Assembly: GCA_900541335.1 (NCBI GenBank)
Contig: UQJC01000026.1
Span: 1 to 28,290, forward strand
Reading direction: 5' to 3'
Source of the DNA: an uncultured Prevotella sp.
GTDB lineage: Bacteria; Bacteroidota; Bacteroidia; Bacteroidales; Bacteroidaceae
DNA length: 28,290 nucleotides
Part shown: piece by piece, positions 16,484-23,646 of the stretch
Layout: each line of letters starts with the position of its first letter
How positions within the stretch are numbered: position 1 is the first letter of the stretch
Translations under genes and position numbers: made by a program
Notes under the pieces: model-generated
Databases searched by the model: none
What the model saw: the letters and a program-made list of their open reading frames with translations, nothing else
What the model was told of the DNA's origin: nothing

Positions 16484-17209
16484 TTACTTAAGCACCACCT
16501 TACCGCTCTTCACCTTCTGACCGCCTTCGGCTACGCTGTACACGTAAACACCTTGCTGCAAGTCGTTGAGGCTGATGGTAGCCTGTGCCTGGTTGGTAGC
16601 TACGCTCTTAACGAGCTTGCCATCGAGGCTGTATACCTGAACGGTGCGAGAAGCTGCATTGGCGAACTGGCAATTGAGCGCGCTGCCCGTGAAGACAACC
16701 TGTGCCTGGTTGGCCGTTACGCCTGCGATGCCTGAAGCGTGTTCTGCATCATAGACATAGTTGATGTAGAAAGACATGATTCTAGTCAGTCCATTTTTTA
16801 ACTCAACGTTCACTACGTAGCTGTCGTATTTACCAGGCTTAAACTCAGCATGCAACTCCATAGGAATGGGGAAATCTACAACGGTCTGAGTAGAACGAGT
16901 GGTAATTTTTTGCTTGATTACTTCGCATTGTCCGGTGATGGCACACCATTTTAATTTACCGAATGCATTGTCGGGAGCATTTACAGTAATGCTTAGATTG
17001 CCAGCTTGTGAAGGCCAGATGGTAGGGTCGAATTGGGGGCCGGCTACAACGCTTGTATCACCCTCAAATTCATCAATGGACTCAGTAGCGTAGTACGTAA
17101 TGATGTCGCCATCATTGATTACTTGGTCACCGTTTTTGACCGTAACCTGTGCGAGGACAGAGGTGAAGCTGCAGAGTGCTACAGCGAGGAGTGAGAAAAA
17201 TTTCTTCAT
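16484..17209 (-). CDS. Small T9SS-sorted surface protein
   Basis: The product has 241 residues. Its signal peptide is MKKFFSLLAVALCSFTSVLAQ. The mature part from 22 to about 155 is a beta-sandwich-like domain I do not recognise (GDIITYYATE, NLSITVNAPD, YDSYVVNVELKNGLTRIMSFYINYVYD). It holds one close cysteine pair, WCAITGQC, that could form a disulfide. Residues about 160-241 are a type A C-terminal sorting domain (VQVYSLDGKLVKSVATNQ, then LQQGVYVYSVAEGGQKVKSGKVVLK at the end). This sends the protein through the T9SS to the cell surface. It starts 100 bp after the stop of the Omp28 lipoprotein gene with only a hairpin between, so it is probably in the same transcript. Function unknown; the context ties it to the thioredoxin-like proteins. 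Confidence 0.82.
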   Translation of the reverse strand: MKKFFSLLAVALCSFTSVLAQVTVKNGDQVINDGDIITYYATESIDEFEGDTSVVAGPQFDPTIWPSQAGNLSITVNAPDNAFGKLKWCAITGQCEVIKQKITTRSTQTVVDFPIPMELHAEFKPGKYDSYVVNVELKNGLTRIMSFYINYVYDAEHASGIAGVTANQAQVVFTGSALNCQFANAASRTVQVYSLDGKLVKSVATNQAQATISLNDLQQGVYVYSVAEGGQKVKSGKVVLK

Positions 17210-17264
17210 AGGGTTGTTTGTTGTTTATGAGTTTCTAAAATGAGTAGTTTGCTTTCAATCCTCC

Positions 17265-17286
17265 GTCCCCGAAGAGCTTCGGGGAC
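17265..17286. other. Intergenic hairpin between Omp28 lipoprotein and T9SS protein genes
   Basis: GTCCCCGAAG and CTTCGGGGAC pair perfectly around two bases (effectively an 8-bp stem with a 6-nt loop). No T-tract follows on the minus strand, so it looks like an mRNA processing or stability hairpin within the operon rather than a full terminator. Confidence 0.5.
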
Positions 17287-17309
17287 AAGGTTGAATGGGC
17301 AGTGGTTGT

Positions 17310-18158
17310 TTAGTTTTGAGTTGAAAGGACGGGAGCTTCCGTTACCTGGATAACTCCGTCGGTTGAATTGTACAGGAAGGCTACGATGGCCATTTCTTCG
17401 GGTACCCAACCTTCCTTAAGGGTAAATTCGTAGGTTTTGATTTGTTCCTGGTCAGCATCGAGCGTCATCGGGTCACCATAAGGGTCGTTGACAGACGCGC
17501 GGAACACGTGGTTGTGTACGTAGTTGCGGTTGTTCGTGCCGTCGGGCATCGCCTGAAGCTTGACGATGTTGCTTTCCGTCAGCCAAACTTGCAGATTGCC
17601 AGCCACCGAAGTTTTTCCTTCCACCTTGACTTCCAAAGCGAGCTTGCGGGTTGCAGCATCGTAGTTTACACGGGCTACTTCGACATCCGCCTTCAGGGTC
17701 AGCGCGTTGAGGAAGCGCGTAACCACCGCACCTTGCCATAAGTCGAGGTCCAGACCGCCGTCTGTGCTGCTACTACGGTCGACAAGCCCTTTGGGTTGTG
17801 CCTTGATGTTCCAGCGGTTATAGTAATCCTTGCCCGTCTCATTGGCCAGTCCGTTGGGGTTGGGCTGTCCGTTGGGCTTTATTTCGTCCACGCCGAAGCC
17901 ACCCCCGTGGATGGCAACGGCAATGACACGGTCTTTGCCGTATTGTTCCTGGAATTCGTGAATTTTCTGCGCCGCATTCGGACAGTTGGTGCAACGCTGA
18001 CCCGTAAAGTCCTCAATCAGCACATTCTTTTCAGACTTGGCCAACACTTCTTCCAAGTCGAGTGGACCTTCGAAACGTTCTCCTTCGTCCACATTGTCGC
18101 AGGCAGTCAGTCCGAAGCCGGCGAAGGCGAGGAGAAGGGATAAGCGAGAGATATTCAT
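17310..18158 (-). CDS. Omp28-family thioredoxin-like lipoprotein
   Basis: A 282-residue lipoprotein: the signal peptide ends at Cys20 (FGLTAC), then an acidic linker. A thioredoxin-fold region starts at about 45: NVLIEDFTGQRCTNCPNAAQ has a CTNC motif (Cys56, Cys59), followed by VIAVAIHGGGFGVDE and later QPKGLVDR, where the Pro is the likely cis-proline of the fold. The C-terminal half (about 140-282) is beta-rich, with VWLTESNIVKLQAMPDG and NYVHNHVFRASVNDPYGDP, typical of Omp28-related outer-membrane proteins of Porphyromonas and Bacteroides. The likely role is a thiol-disulfide or metal-binding lipoprotein at the outer membrane; no substrate can be named. The gene starts 23 bp after the DUF6029-like gene, so the two are cotranscribed. 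Confidence 0.87.
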   Translation of the reverse strand: MNISRLSLLLAFAGFGLTACDNVDEGERFEGPLDLEEVLAKSEKNVLIEDFTGQRCTNCPNAAQKIHEFQEQYGKDRVIAVAIHGGGFGVDEIKPNGQPNPNGLANETGKDYYNRWNIKAQPKGLVDRSSSTDGGLDLDLWQGAVVTRFLNALTLKADVEVARVNYDAATRKLALEVKVEGKTSVAGNLQVWLTESNIVKLQAMPDGTNNRNYVHNHVFRASVNDPYGDPMTLDADQEQIKTYEFTLKEGWVPEEMAIVAFLYNSTDGVIQVTEAPVLSTQN

Positions 18159-18181
18159 AGGGAAATAAATGTGTGTGAGGG

Positions 18182-19939
18182 TTAGAAATTAAAGGAATAA
18201 GATGCCTGCAGCCCCTTGGAGGCGGGTACAAAGCGGCAAACACCACCTGAACAGTTGAAGCCGGCACGTGTCTTGCCATAGCTGAGCTGCAAACGGTGAG
18301 CCTTGTGCGTGAAGGTAACTGATCCCATGAGGTAGTGTACCTTGTTCGTACCCTTGCTTTCGTCAACAGCACCGTCGGCCGTGTAAGTCGGCACGTTGGC
18401 ATTGAACTGGTCGCTGATGGTAAACATGAAGTTGGGGAGTACCGAGAGCTCGAGCAAACCGTACCACCAGTCGCCCTGGTCTTGCTTCGTGTGGAGGTAT
18501 TGGGCCTCACCGCGCAGGGTAATCTTCGGGGAGAACTGGTACTTACCTTCCGCTACGAAGATGTGGCTCTTGATGGCATTACTACCATGGTTTTCAACCA
18601 CTTGTTGGTTGTAACGCTGGAAAGAGTACATGAAGTTGAACTTAAACTGACGCGTAAACTTCTTTTCCAACTGCACGTTGACATCCTGGTAGTAAGTCTG
18701 CGGACCCATCTTGAAGAACTTCGAGTCTGCTCCGTTACCGCCGATTTCTTTGTCCGTTTCGCGGTCGTAAGTTTGGTCAATGCCACGTACGTGTGAGAAG
18801 TTCACCTTTACGTTTGTACCATACTTACCGCCCAGTGCCGTGCGGCGCTTGAAGTTATAGCCCAATTCAGCCTGGAAAGCCCATTCACCCGGTGTCATCT
18901 GCGTGGCATAGGGATAGAGAGCCGCCAATGCGTAAGTGTGTTGCATGGCGAAGGCGGGCAGGTGGTTGATGTAGCAGGCCGATGACTCTGCATTGATGGT
19001 GCGGCGTGAACGGAACGCCATGTCTTCGCTGCGTTTGGCCTGGAGCAGGACACTCATGCCCCGCTTGGAGTATGAACCCGAGAGCAGGAGGGTCTTGCCT
19101 TTATGATAAGTATAGCCATTCGAAACCGAGGGGTCTTCGCTCTTCCATGCATATTCAGCGAGGAAGTTGTAGTTGCCTGTTTGCAAGTTGGCACGTACGT
19201 CAAAGGCACCGACATTCTTTGGCATCTTCAGCTGGTAAGCACCTTCTGGCTTGCCGACCGTGGTACCGCTTACGTAGAGGTCAGGCTCTTTGCCCGCATG
19301 GTTGCTCACGGCAGAGAAGCCGAGGGTCAAGCGTGTACCTGCTTCGTCCATCTTTTTCACCCACTGGTCCACGTTGAGTTCCAAGTCACCGCCGTACGTC
19401 CAAGGTGAACAGCTGTCGAGGTTGCGGTGGTGCCAGTAGTAACGTTGCTGACCACCCAAAACCTTAAGGCTGACTCCCTTGAAAGGTTTCAGCGTGAGGC
19501 GACCACCACGCAAGGAGTTATCCACACCGAGTGAACGCTCTTCGTAGGTACGGAAAATCAAGCCCGAACCAAACTGGTCATAGAAGTCACCCAAGGTGAG
19601 TTCCGCCCATTTGTAGTTGCCCTTCACATAGAAGTATGGCAAGCCCCAACCCTTGAAATCCTTTTCAAAGCCGGGCAGTGGATGGTCGAGGTATTCGAGG
19701 CGTGCACCTGCCTGGAAATATTTGTTGAGCAGGTGGAGCTCGGCGTAGGTATTGGTCATGAAGTCGTCCTTATATGTACCTGTGCCGATTTTATTGTCTT
19801 CTTGGGGGAAAGTGAGCACATCGCTCTGCACGCTACCGTGAAGTGTAAACTTCTTTCCGTCTTCTTCCTGTGCACTTACAGGCAGAGCGGTAGTGAGCGC
19901 AAGTGCCGCCACAGCGGCGTACTTTGTAAAGTGAGTCAT
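18182..19939 (-). CDS. DUF6029-like outer-membrane protein
   Basis: A 585-residue exported protein. Signal peptide MTHFTKYAAVAALALTTALPVSAQ, then FTLHGSVQSDVL, then many alternating aromatic/polar strands (for example WAELTLGDFYDQFGSG and LRGGRLTLKPFKGVSLKVLG), ending SYSFNF with a C-terminal Phe as in beta-barrels. Near the end lies NCSGGVCRFVPASKG, a Cys pair of a type I associate with the DUF6029 family. It is likely a transmembrane beta-barrel of the outer membrane; what passes or binds is unknown. The start at 19939 was chosen because it gives a clean signal peptide; an open frame extends 61 codons upstream without signal-peptide character. The gene precedes the Omp28 lipoprotein by 23 bp. 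This pairing suggests a functional partnership at the outer membrane. Confidence 0.82.
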   Translation of the reverse strand: MTHFTKYAAVAALALTTALPVSAQEEDGKKFTLHGSVQSDVLTFPQEDNKIGTGTYKDDFMTNTYAELHLLNKYFQAGARLEYLDHPLPGFEKDFKGWGLPYFYVKGNYKWAELTLGDFYDQFGSGLIFRTYEERSLGVDNSLRGGRLTLKPFKGVSLKVLGGQQRYYWHHRNLDSCSPWTYGGDLELNVDQWVKKMDEAGTRLTLGFSAVSNHAGKEPDLYVSGTTVGKPEGAYQLKMPKNVGAFDVRANLQTGNYNFLAEYAWKSEDPSVSNGYTYHKGKTLLLSGSYSKRGMSVLLQAKRSEDMAFRSRRTINAESSACYINHLPAFAMQHTYALAALYPYATQMTPGEWAFQAELGYNFKRRTALGGKYGTNVKVNFSHVRGIDQTYDRETDKEIGGNGADSKFFKMGPQTYYQDVNVQLEKKFTRQFKFNFMYSFQRYNQQVVENHGSNAIKSHIFVAEGKYQFSPKITLRGEAQYLHTKQDQGDWWYGLLELSVLPNFMFTISDQFNANVPTYTADGAVDESKGTNKVHYLMGSVTFTHKAHRLQLSYGKTRAGFNCSGGVCRFVPASKGLQASYSFNF

Positions 19940-20000
19940 GTGAGGTTGTGGTTGAGGATGGGAGGAGGGGAAGCGATCTGTGTTAGCTTCGCCCAAATAA

Positions 20001-20038
20001 ACAGAGAACTTCGCAATGAAGTTCGCGGAGTTCTCTGT
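20001..20038 (-). terminator. Hairpin between the thioredoxin gene and the DUF6029-like gene
   Basis: ACAGAGAACT (20001-20010) and AGTTCTCTGT (20029-20038) form a perfect 10-bp stem, and inner bases can pair further (GAACTTCGC with GAAGTTCGC-like sequence). On the minus strand TTTATTTGGG follows. It may end part of the thioredoxin transcript or act as a leader element for the downstream gene, whose own promoter was not found. Confidence 0.5.
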
Positions 20039-20232
20039 AAGGACGTATTCCGCCACGAGGCGGGTAAGAGTCTGCTGAGGTTCTGTTCTAAGTCTTTCAG
20101 TTTCAAGGTTTGTAAGTTTCAAAGTGGATAGAGAAGCATTGCTCTTCTGTCTAAACGCTTAGACTTTGTCTCTCTTCAACATAAACTCTTCAACTTTCAA
20201 CTTATCAACTGAAATAATTAATAGAACCAGCC

Positions 20233-20730
20233 TTATTTCTTTTCAATCAGTTCGCGTACTTTTTCGATGAGGTGTTGTTCGCCACCTTCTGTGTAACCGC
20301 TGCGGCTTTCAGCCACTTTGCCGTCACCATCGATTACGAATACGTGAGGAATCATGTTTACACCCATAGCACGACGGAAGTCACTGTTCGGGTCGAGCAG
20401 TACTTGGTATTCCCAACCGTTGGCATCAACGAGGGGTTTCACCTTCTGCGCGTTTTGGGCTTCATCGATAGAGATGGCAATCACGCGTACGCCCGTTTCG
20501 TCTTGCCAATCAGGGTATACTTCGTGAATAGCCTTCAACTCGCGGTTGCAAGGTTTGCACCAAGTAGCAAAGAAGCTGATGATAAAGGGCTTGCCATCAT
20601 TGCTTAACTTCGCGGTGTCAATTACTTTACCGTTCATGTCCTTCAGCTTCACCGAGGGGAGCTGAGCGAATGCCATCCCTGCAAATCCACATAGGAGAAC
20701 GAGAGAGGCGAGAAATCTTTTTGCTTTCAT
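20233..20730 (-). CDS. TlpA-like periplasmic thioredoxin
   Basis: A 165-residue exported protein. Signal peptide MKAKRFLASLVLLCGFAGMAFAQ, then LPSVKLKDMNGKVIDTAKL, the AhpC/TSA-Redoxin type opening. The thioredoxin active site is FFATWCKPCNREL with Cys58 and Cys61; the cis-proline is Pro128 in NMIPHVFVIDGDG. The CKPC motif is typical of reducing TlpA/ResA-like oxidoreductases that keep exported cysteines reduced, for example in cytochrome maturation. Here the following genes on the same strand encode other thioredoxin-like exported proteins, so it may supply electrons to them. It has its own TAnnTTTG box about 70 bp upstream and is divergent from the glycan operon. A 293-bp gap separates it from the DUF6029-like gene. 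Confidence 0.9.
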   Translation of the reverse strand: MKAKRFLASLVLLCGFAGMAFAQLPSVKLKDMNGKVIDTAKLSNDGKPFIISFFATWCKPCNRELKAIHEVYPDWQDETGVRVIAISIDEAQNAQKVKPLVDANGWEYQVLLDPNSDFRRAMGVNMIPHVFVIDGDGKVAESRSGYTEGGEQHLIEKVRELIEKK

Positions 20731-20800
20731 TTTGGTCGATTCTTTATATAAACACCTATGCTAAACGGTTCGATAGGTTACTCTTTGCTTTAAATCGCTG

Positions 20801-20831
20801 CAAAAATATGGATAAATCTCCATTCGACCAA
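20801..20831 (-). promoter_or_regulatory. Promoter of the TlpA-like gene
   Basis: The -7 box on the minus strand is TATTTTTG (20801-20808), matching TAnnTTTG and followed by GC. A TTG (20829-20831) lies 20 nt upstream of it. The leader to the ATG at 20730 is about 65 nt. Confidence 0.6.
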
Positions 20832-20909
20832 TAAACGTTCCCAGGAAATGATTTTGTAAAACGAGAGCAAACCTTATGTAATTCACCGCCTTCCTGTCGC
20901 AGAATGGTG

Positions 20910-20937
20910 TTTGCGCCGTTCATTTTCCGTATCTTTG
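20910..20937 (+). promoter_or_regulatory. Promoter of the surface-glycan operon
   Basis: TTTG (20910-20913) and TATCTTTG (20930-20937) form a -33/-7 pair with 16 nt between them, slightly shorter than the usual spacing. The box is followed by TCGC. It predicts a leader of about 42 nt before the ATG at 20986. It is divergent from the TlpA-like promoter 100 bp away. Confidence 0.65.
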
Positions 20938-20985
20938 TCGCGTTCTTGCTAAAAGCAGGTTTTACATTCTATCTTATTCCTAAGT

Positions 20986-21837
20986 ATGCGATTTATCAAG
21001 ATGACAGGAGGGTTGGGCAACCAACTCTTTATTTATGCCTTTTATTTACGGATGCGTCACAGCTTCCCTGGTGTACGTATTGATTTGTCAGACATGGTAC
21101 ATTATCATGTGCACCATGGGTATGAACTCCATCGCGTATTTGGTCTGCCTACTACAGAGTTTTGCATCAATCAGGCTGTCAAGAAGGTGATTGAATTCCT
21201 TTTCTTTCGCAAGATTTATGAGCGCAAGCAATCCATAGACTCTACTGATTGGGCTTTTCGCAAGGTTTATCGCACTCCCTTTGTTTATTTCAAAGGTTTT
21301 TTCCAGTCCGAACGTTATTTTGCAGACATTCGGGATGAAGTGCGTCGTACCTTCCGTTTTGATTTGCAACGGGCCAATGCGAAGAGTCGGTCGATGGCAG
21401 CTATTATTGATGCCGATGAACATGCCGTTTCCATTCACATCCGTCGGGGCGATTATTTGCAACCTAAGCATTGGGCACTCTCGGGCTGTGTGTGTCAGTT
21501 GCCTTATTATCGTCACGCTTTAGCTGAAATGGCGCGTCGTTTTCCTTCTGCTCATTATTATGTGTTTTCTGATGATTTACAGTGGGTGAAGGAGAACTTG
21601 CCATTGGCGCAGGCACAGTTTGTCGATTGGAATCAGGGAGCAGATAGTTGGCAGGATATGATGTTGATGAGTCGTTGTCGCCATCACATCATTTGCAACA
21701 GTACTTTTTCGTGGTGGGGGGCATGGCTTAATCCGCGTCCCGACAAACTGGTTTTAGTACCCGAGCGTTGGTTCCAGGGGCGTGAAGCTCCTCACATCTA
21801 TCCCGAAGGTTGGATTCGGGTGCCCGTTGATGAATAA
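20986..21837 (+). CDS. Alpha-1,2-fucosyltransferase (glycosyltransferase family 11)
   Basis: A 283-residue GT-B type enzyme without signal peptide, acting on the cytoplasmic side of the inner membrane. All GT11 landmarks are present: GGLGNQLF at 8-15, HIRRGDY at 151-157 (GDP-fucose site), YVFSDDLQWV, and NSTFSWWGAWLN at 238-249. The family transfers L-fucose from GDP-fucose in alpha-1,2 linkage, usually to galactose, in O-antigen, capsule or similar glycans. It is first of four plus-strand genes spaced 21-66 bp apart, with its own promoter and a shared terminator. The acceptor sugar cannot be predicted. GDP-fucose synthesis genes are not in the window. Confidence 0.92.
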   Translation: MRFIKMTGGLGNQLFIYAFYLRMRHSFPGVRIDLSDMVHYHVHHGYELHRVFGLPTTEFCINQAVKKVIEFLFFRKIYERKQSIDSTDWAFRKVYRTPFVYFKGFFQSERYFADIRDEVRRTFRFDLQRANAKSRSMAAIIDADEHAVSIHIRRGDYLQPKHWALSGCVCQLPYYRHALAEMARRFPSAHYYVFSDDLQWVKENLPLAQAQFVDWNQGADSWQDMMLMSRCRHHIICNSTFSWWGAWLNPRPDKLVLVPERWFQGREAPHIYPEGWIRVPVDE

Positions 21838-21882
21838 ATAGTGGTTTCTTCCCTCTTCTTAGTCCCTTATTCTCTTACAATA

Positions 21883-22641
21883 ATGTATACCCTCTTTTCA
21901 TCCAGTTACCGAGTAACGTGTCATCCCGATGTTCCTTATTTGCTTTCCTTTCTGACTTCAATTCCCGAACGTTTTGCACAGGGAGAAGGCAAAGTGATTC
22001 ATCAGGGACGAAATGAGTTGCGGTTGTTAAGTTATGGTGGTGAACAGTTTGTGGTTAAGTCGTTCCATGTTCCGCATTGGCTCAATCGGTTAGCCTATGC
22101 CTACGTACGCGGTTCGAAGGCAAAGCGTTCTTACCTTTATGCAGATCGTTTCCGTCAGGCGGGTATAGGCTCTCCCCAACCCATTGGTTACATCGAACAG
22201 CGAGGTCTGGGTGGATTGGCTCACAGTTTTTATGTCAGCCGCCTTTCAGCCTGTCCTTATACTTATGCAGACCTGTTGGAGTTACCTGTTGACCATTCCG
22301 ACCGCGATGCCATACTGGTTGCCATCGGGCAAGCTACGGCTCGTATGCATGAGTTAGGTTATTGGCATAAGGATTTCAGTCGGGGAAACATTCTGTACGG
22401 CAAACAGGCAGGCGGTCGAATCCAGGTTGAAATCATTGACCTTAATCGGATGCGCTTGGGGCGTGTCGGATTAAAATTTGGGTGTCGTAACTTCGAGCGT
22501 TTACCGGGTGGTCCGCATCTTCATCAAGTGCTGGCGCAGGCTTATGCTGAAGTACGTGGCTTCGATGCAGCAAGTTGCTACCACTGGATGCAGTATTATC
22601 GTTCGTTGCAAGATGGTTACCAGTATGATCCGCAACAATAA
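21883..22641 (+). CDS. LPS core heptose/Kdo kinase-like protein (WaaP family)
   Basis: A 252-residue protein-kinase-fold enzyme. The ATP-binding lysine is Lys59 in QFVVKSF. The catalytic loop is HKDFSRGN at 162-169 (Asp164, Asn169), and the metal-binding motif, equivalent to DFG, is DLN at 186-188. This set is typical of the lipopolysaccharide kinase (Kdo/WaaP) family, which phosphorylates inner-core sugars of LPS on the inner face of the cytoplasmic membrane. The start at 21883 is an ATG 45 bp after the fucosyltransferase stop; a GTG at 21841 in frame would add 14 hydrophobic residues and is less likely. Its place between glycosyltransferases suggests the operon modifies the LPS core or a related lipid-linked glycan. 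The exact acceptor is unknown. Confidence 0.85.
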   Translation: MYTLFSSSYRVTCHPDVPYLLSFLTSIPERFAQGEGKVIHQGRNELRLLSYGGEQFVVKSFHVPHWLNRLAYAYVRGSKAKRSYLYADRFRQAGIGSPQPIGYIEQRGLGGLAHSFYVSRLSACPYTYADLLELPVDHSDRDAILVAIGQATARMHELGYWHKDFSRGNILYGKQAGGRIQVEIIDLNRMRLGRVGLKFGCRNFERLPGGPHLHQVLAQAYAEVRGFDAASCYHWMQYYRSLQDGYQYDPQQ

Positions 22642-22707
22642 GGTGAGGTGTAGTTCATCTTTGGTTCTGATTACTTGCTCTCTATTCATTATCCCTTTCT
22701 CCTTCTT

Positions 22708-23625
22708 ATGATAGCACATCTTCTGAAAAAAATAGGTTTTGCACTTTGGGAAGCTCCTCGTGCGTTTCGTCCCATTCGTCAACCGCGCATTCTGATGACG
22801 TTATTGGTTAAAAACGAAGCCGACGTGTTGGAGGCTAATTTGCGCTTCCATCGTTCGATGGGAGTAGATGGCTTTTTGATAACTGATAATAATTCAACCG
22901 ACCGCACACCGGAGATTATTCGCCGTTACCAGGAGAAAGGCTGGATTTTGGAAGTCATTCACGAGACGGCCACCAATTATGAGCAAAAACGTTGGGTAGA
23001 TCGCATGGCGTGGCTGGCTAAGACCCGTTATGGAGCCGATTGGATAATCAATGCCGATGCCGACGAACTGTGGTATGCGCCCTCGGGTAGCCTGAAGCAG
23101 GCTGTTTCTGCGTTATCGGTCAATGTGCTTCATTGCGAAGTACGGGGAGTATATCCTGAGGAGGGAAAGCCCTTTTGGCAGTGGAATCAACGCGTTGTGC
23201 CTACGCGTGAAGGAGAAAATTTCGATCTGTCTCCTTATTCTGTTTTTGCTCCGCAACGCAAGAAGGTCATGCACAAGGCTGCAGGCTATTTGCAGATTGC
23301 TATGGGAAATCATAAGGTGGCGATGTTGCCCCGTCGTTGTGCGTATGGTGAGGTTCGTGTTTATCATTATACTGTGCGAGGTCGTGCTCATTTCCTTCAG
23401 AAAATGGAAAATGGCGGACGGCAGTTGGAGCAGAATAAGAGTAAACACGGGGGAAGGCATTGGCGTTATTTCTACGAATTGTATAAAGCCGGACGGTTGG
23501 AGCAAGAGTACGATCGCGTTATAGGTAAGAATCAGTATGCGGAACTCTGTCAGACAGGACACATATTGTCCGATTCAACTATTCCTGATTACTTTGCTCG
23601 CCATCCCGAACTGATTGAATCCTGA
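22708..23625 (+). CDS. Family-2-type glycosyltransferase
   Basis: A 305-residue GT-A enzyme of the Glyco_tranf_2_4 kind. Residues 27-67 read RILMTLLVKNEADVLEAN through FLITDNNSTDRT, the nucleotide-binding start with KNE and a DNNSTD motif. NADADELW (115-122) holds the DxD metal site. Further features are VFAPQRKKVMHKAAG and HYTVRGRAHFLQKMENGGRQ. There is no transmembrane segment except a weakly hydrophobic N-terminus. It should add one sugar from a nucleotide-sugar donor to a surface glycan; neither donor nor acceptor can be read. The start at 22708 is favoured over a TTG at 22675 because it follows the previous gene by 66 bp and gives a normal N-terminus. Confidence 0.85.
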   Translation: MIAHLLKKIGFALWEAPRAFRPIRQPRILMTLLVKNEADVLEANLRFHRSMGVDGFLITDNNSTDRTPEIIRRYQEKGWILEVIHETATNYEQKRWVDRMAWLAKTRYGADWIINADADELWYAPSGSLKQAVSALSVNVLHCEVRGVYPEEGKPFWQWNQRVVPTREGENFDLSPYSVFAPQRKKVMHKAAGYLQIAMGNHKVAMLPRRCAYGEVRVYHYTVRGRAHFLQKMENGGRQLEQNKSKHGGRHWRYFYELYKAGRLEQEYDRVIGKNQYAELCQTGHILSDSTIPDYFARHPELIES

Positions 23626-23646
23626 CTCAAGCCTTAATTGCAGAAT

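Noticed and set aside
16030..16520. Overlapping plus-strand frames rich in GRGMPR-type words
   Set aside because: They are translations of the palindromic repeat array, not a repeat protein.
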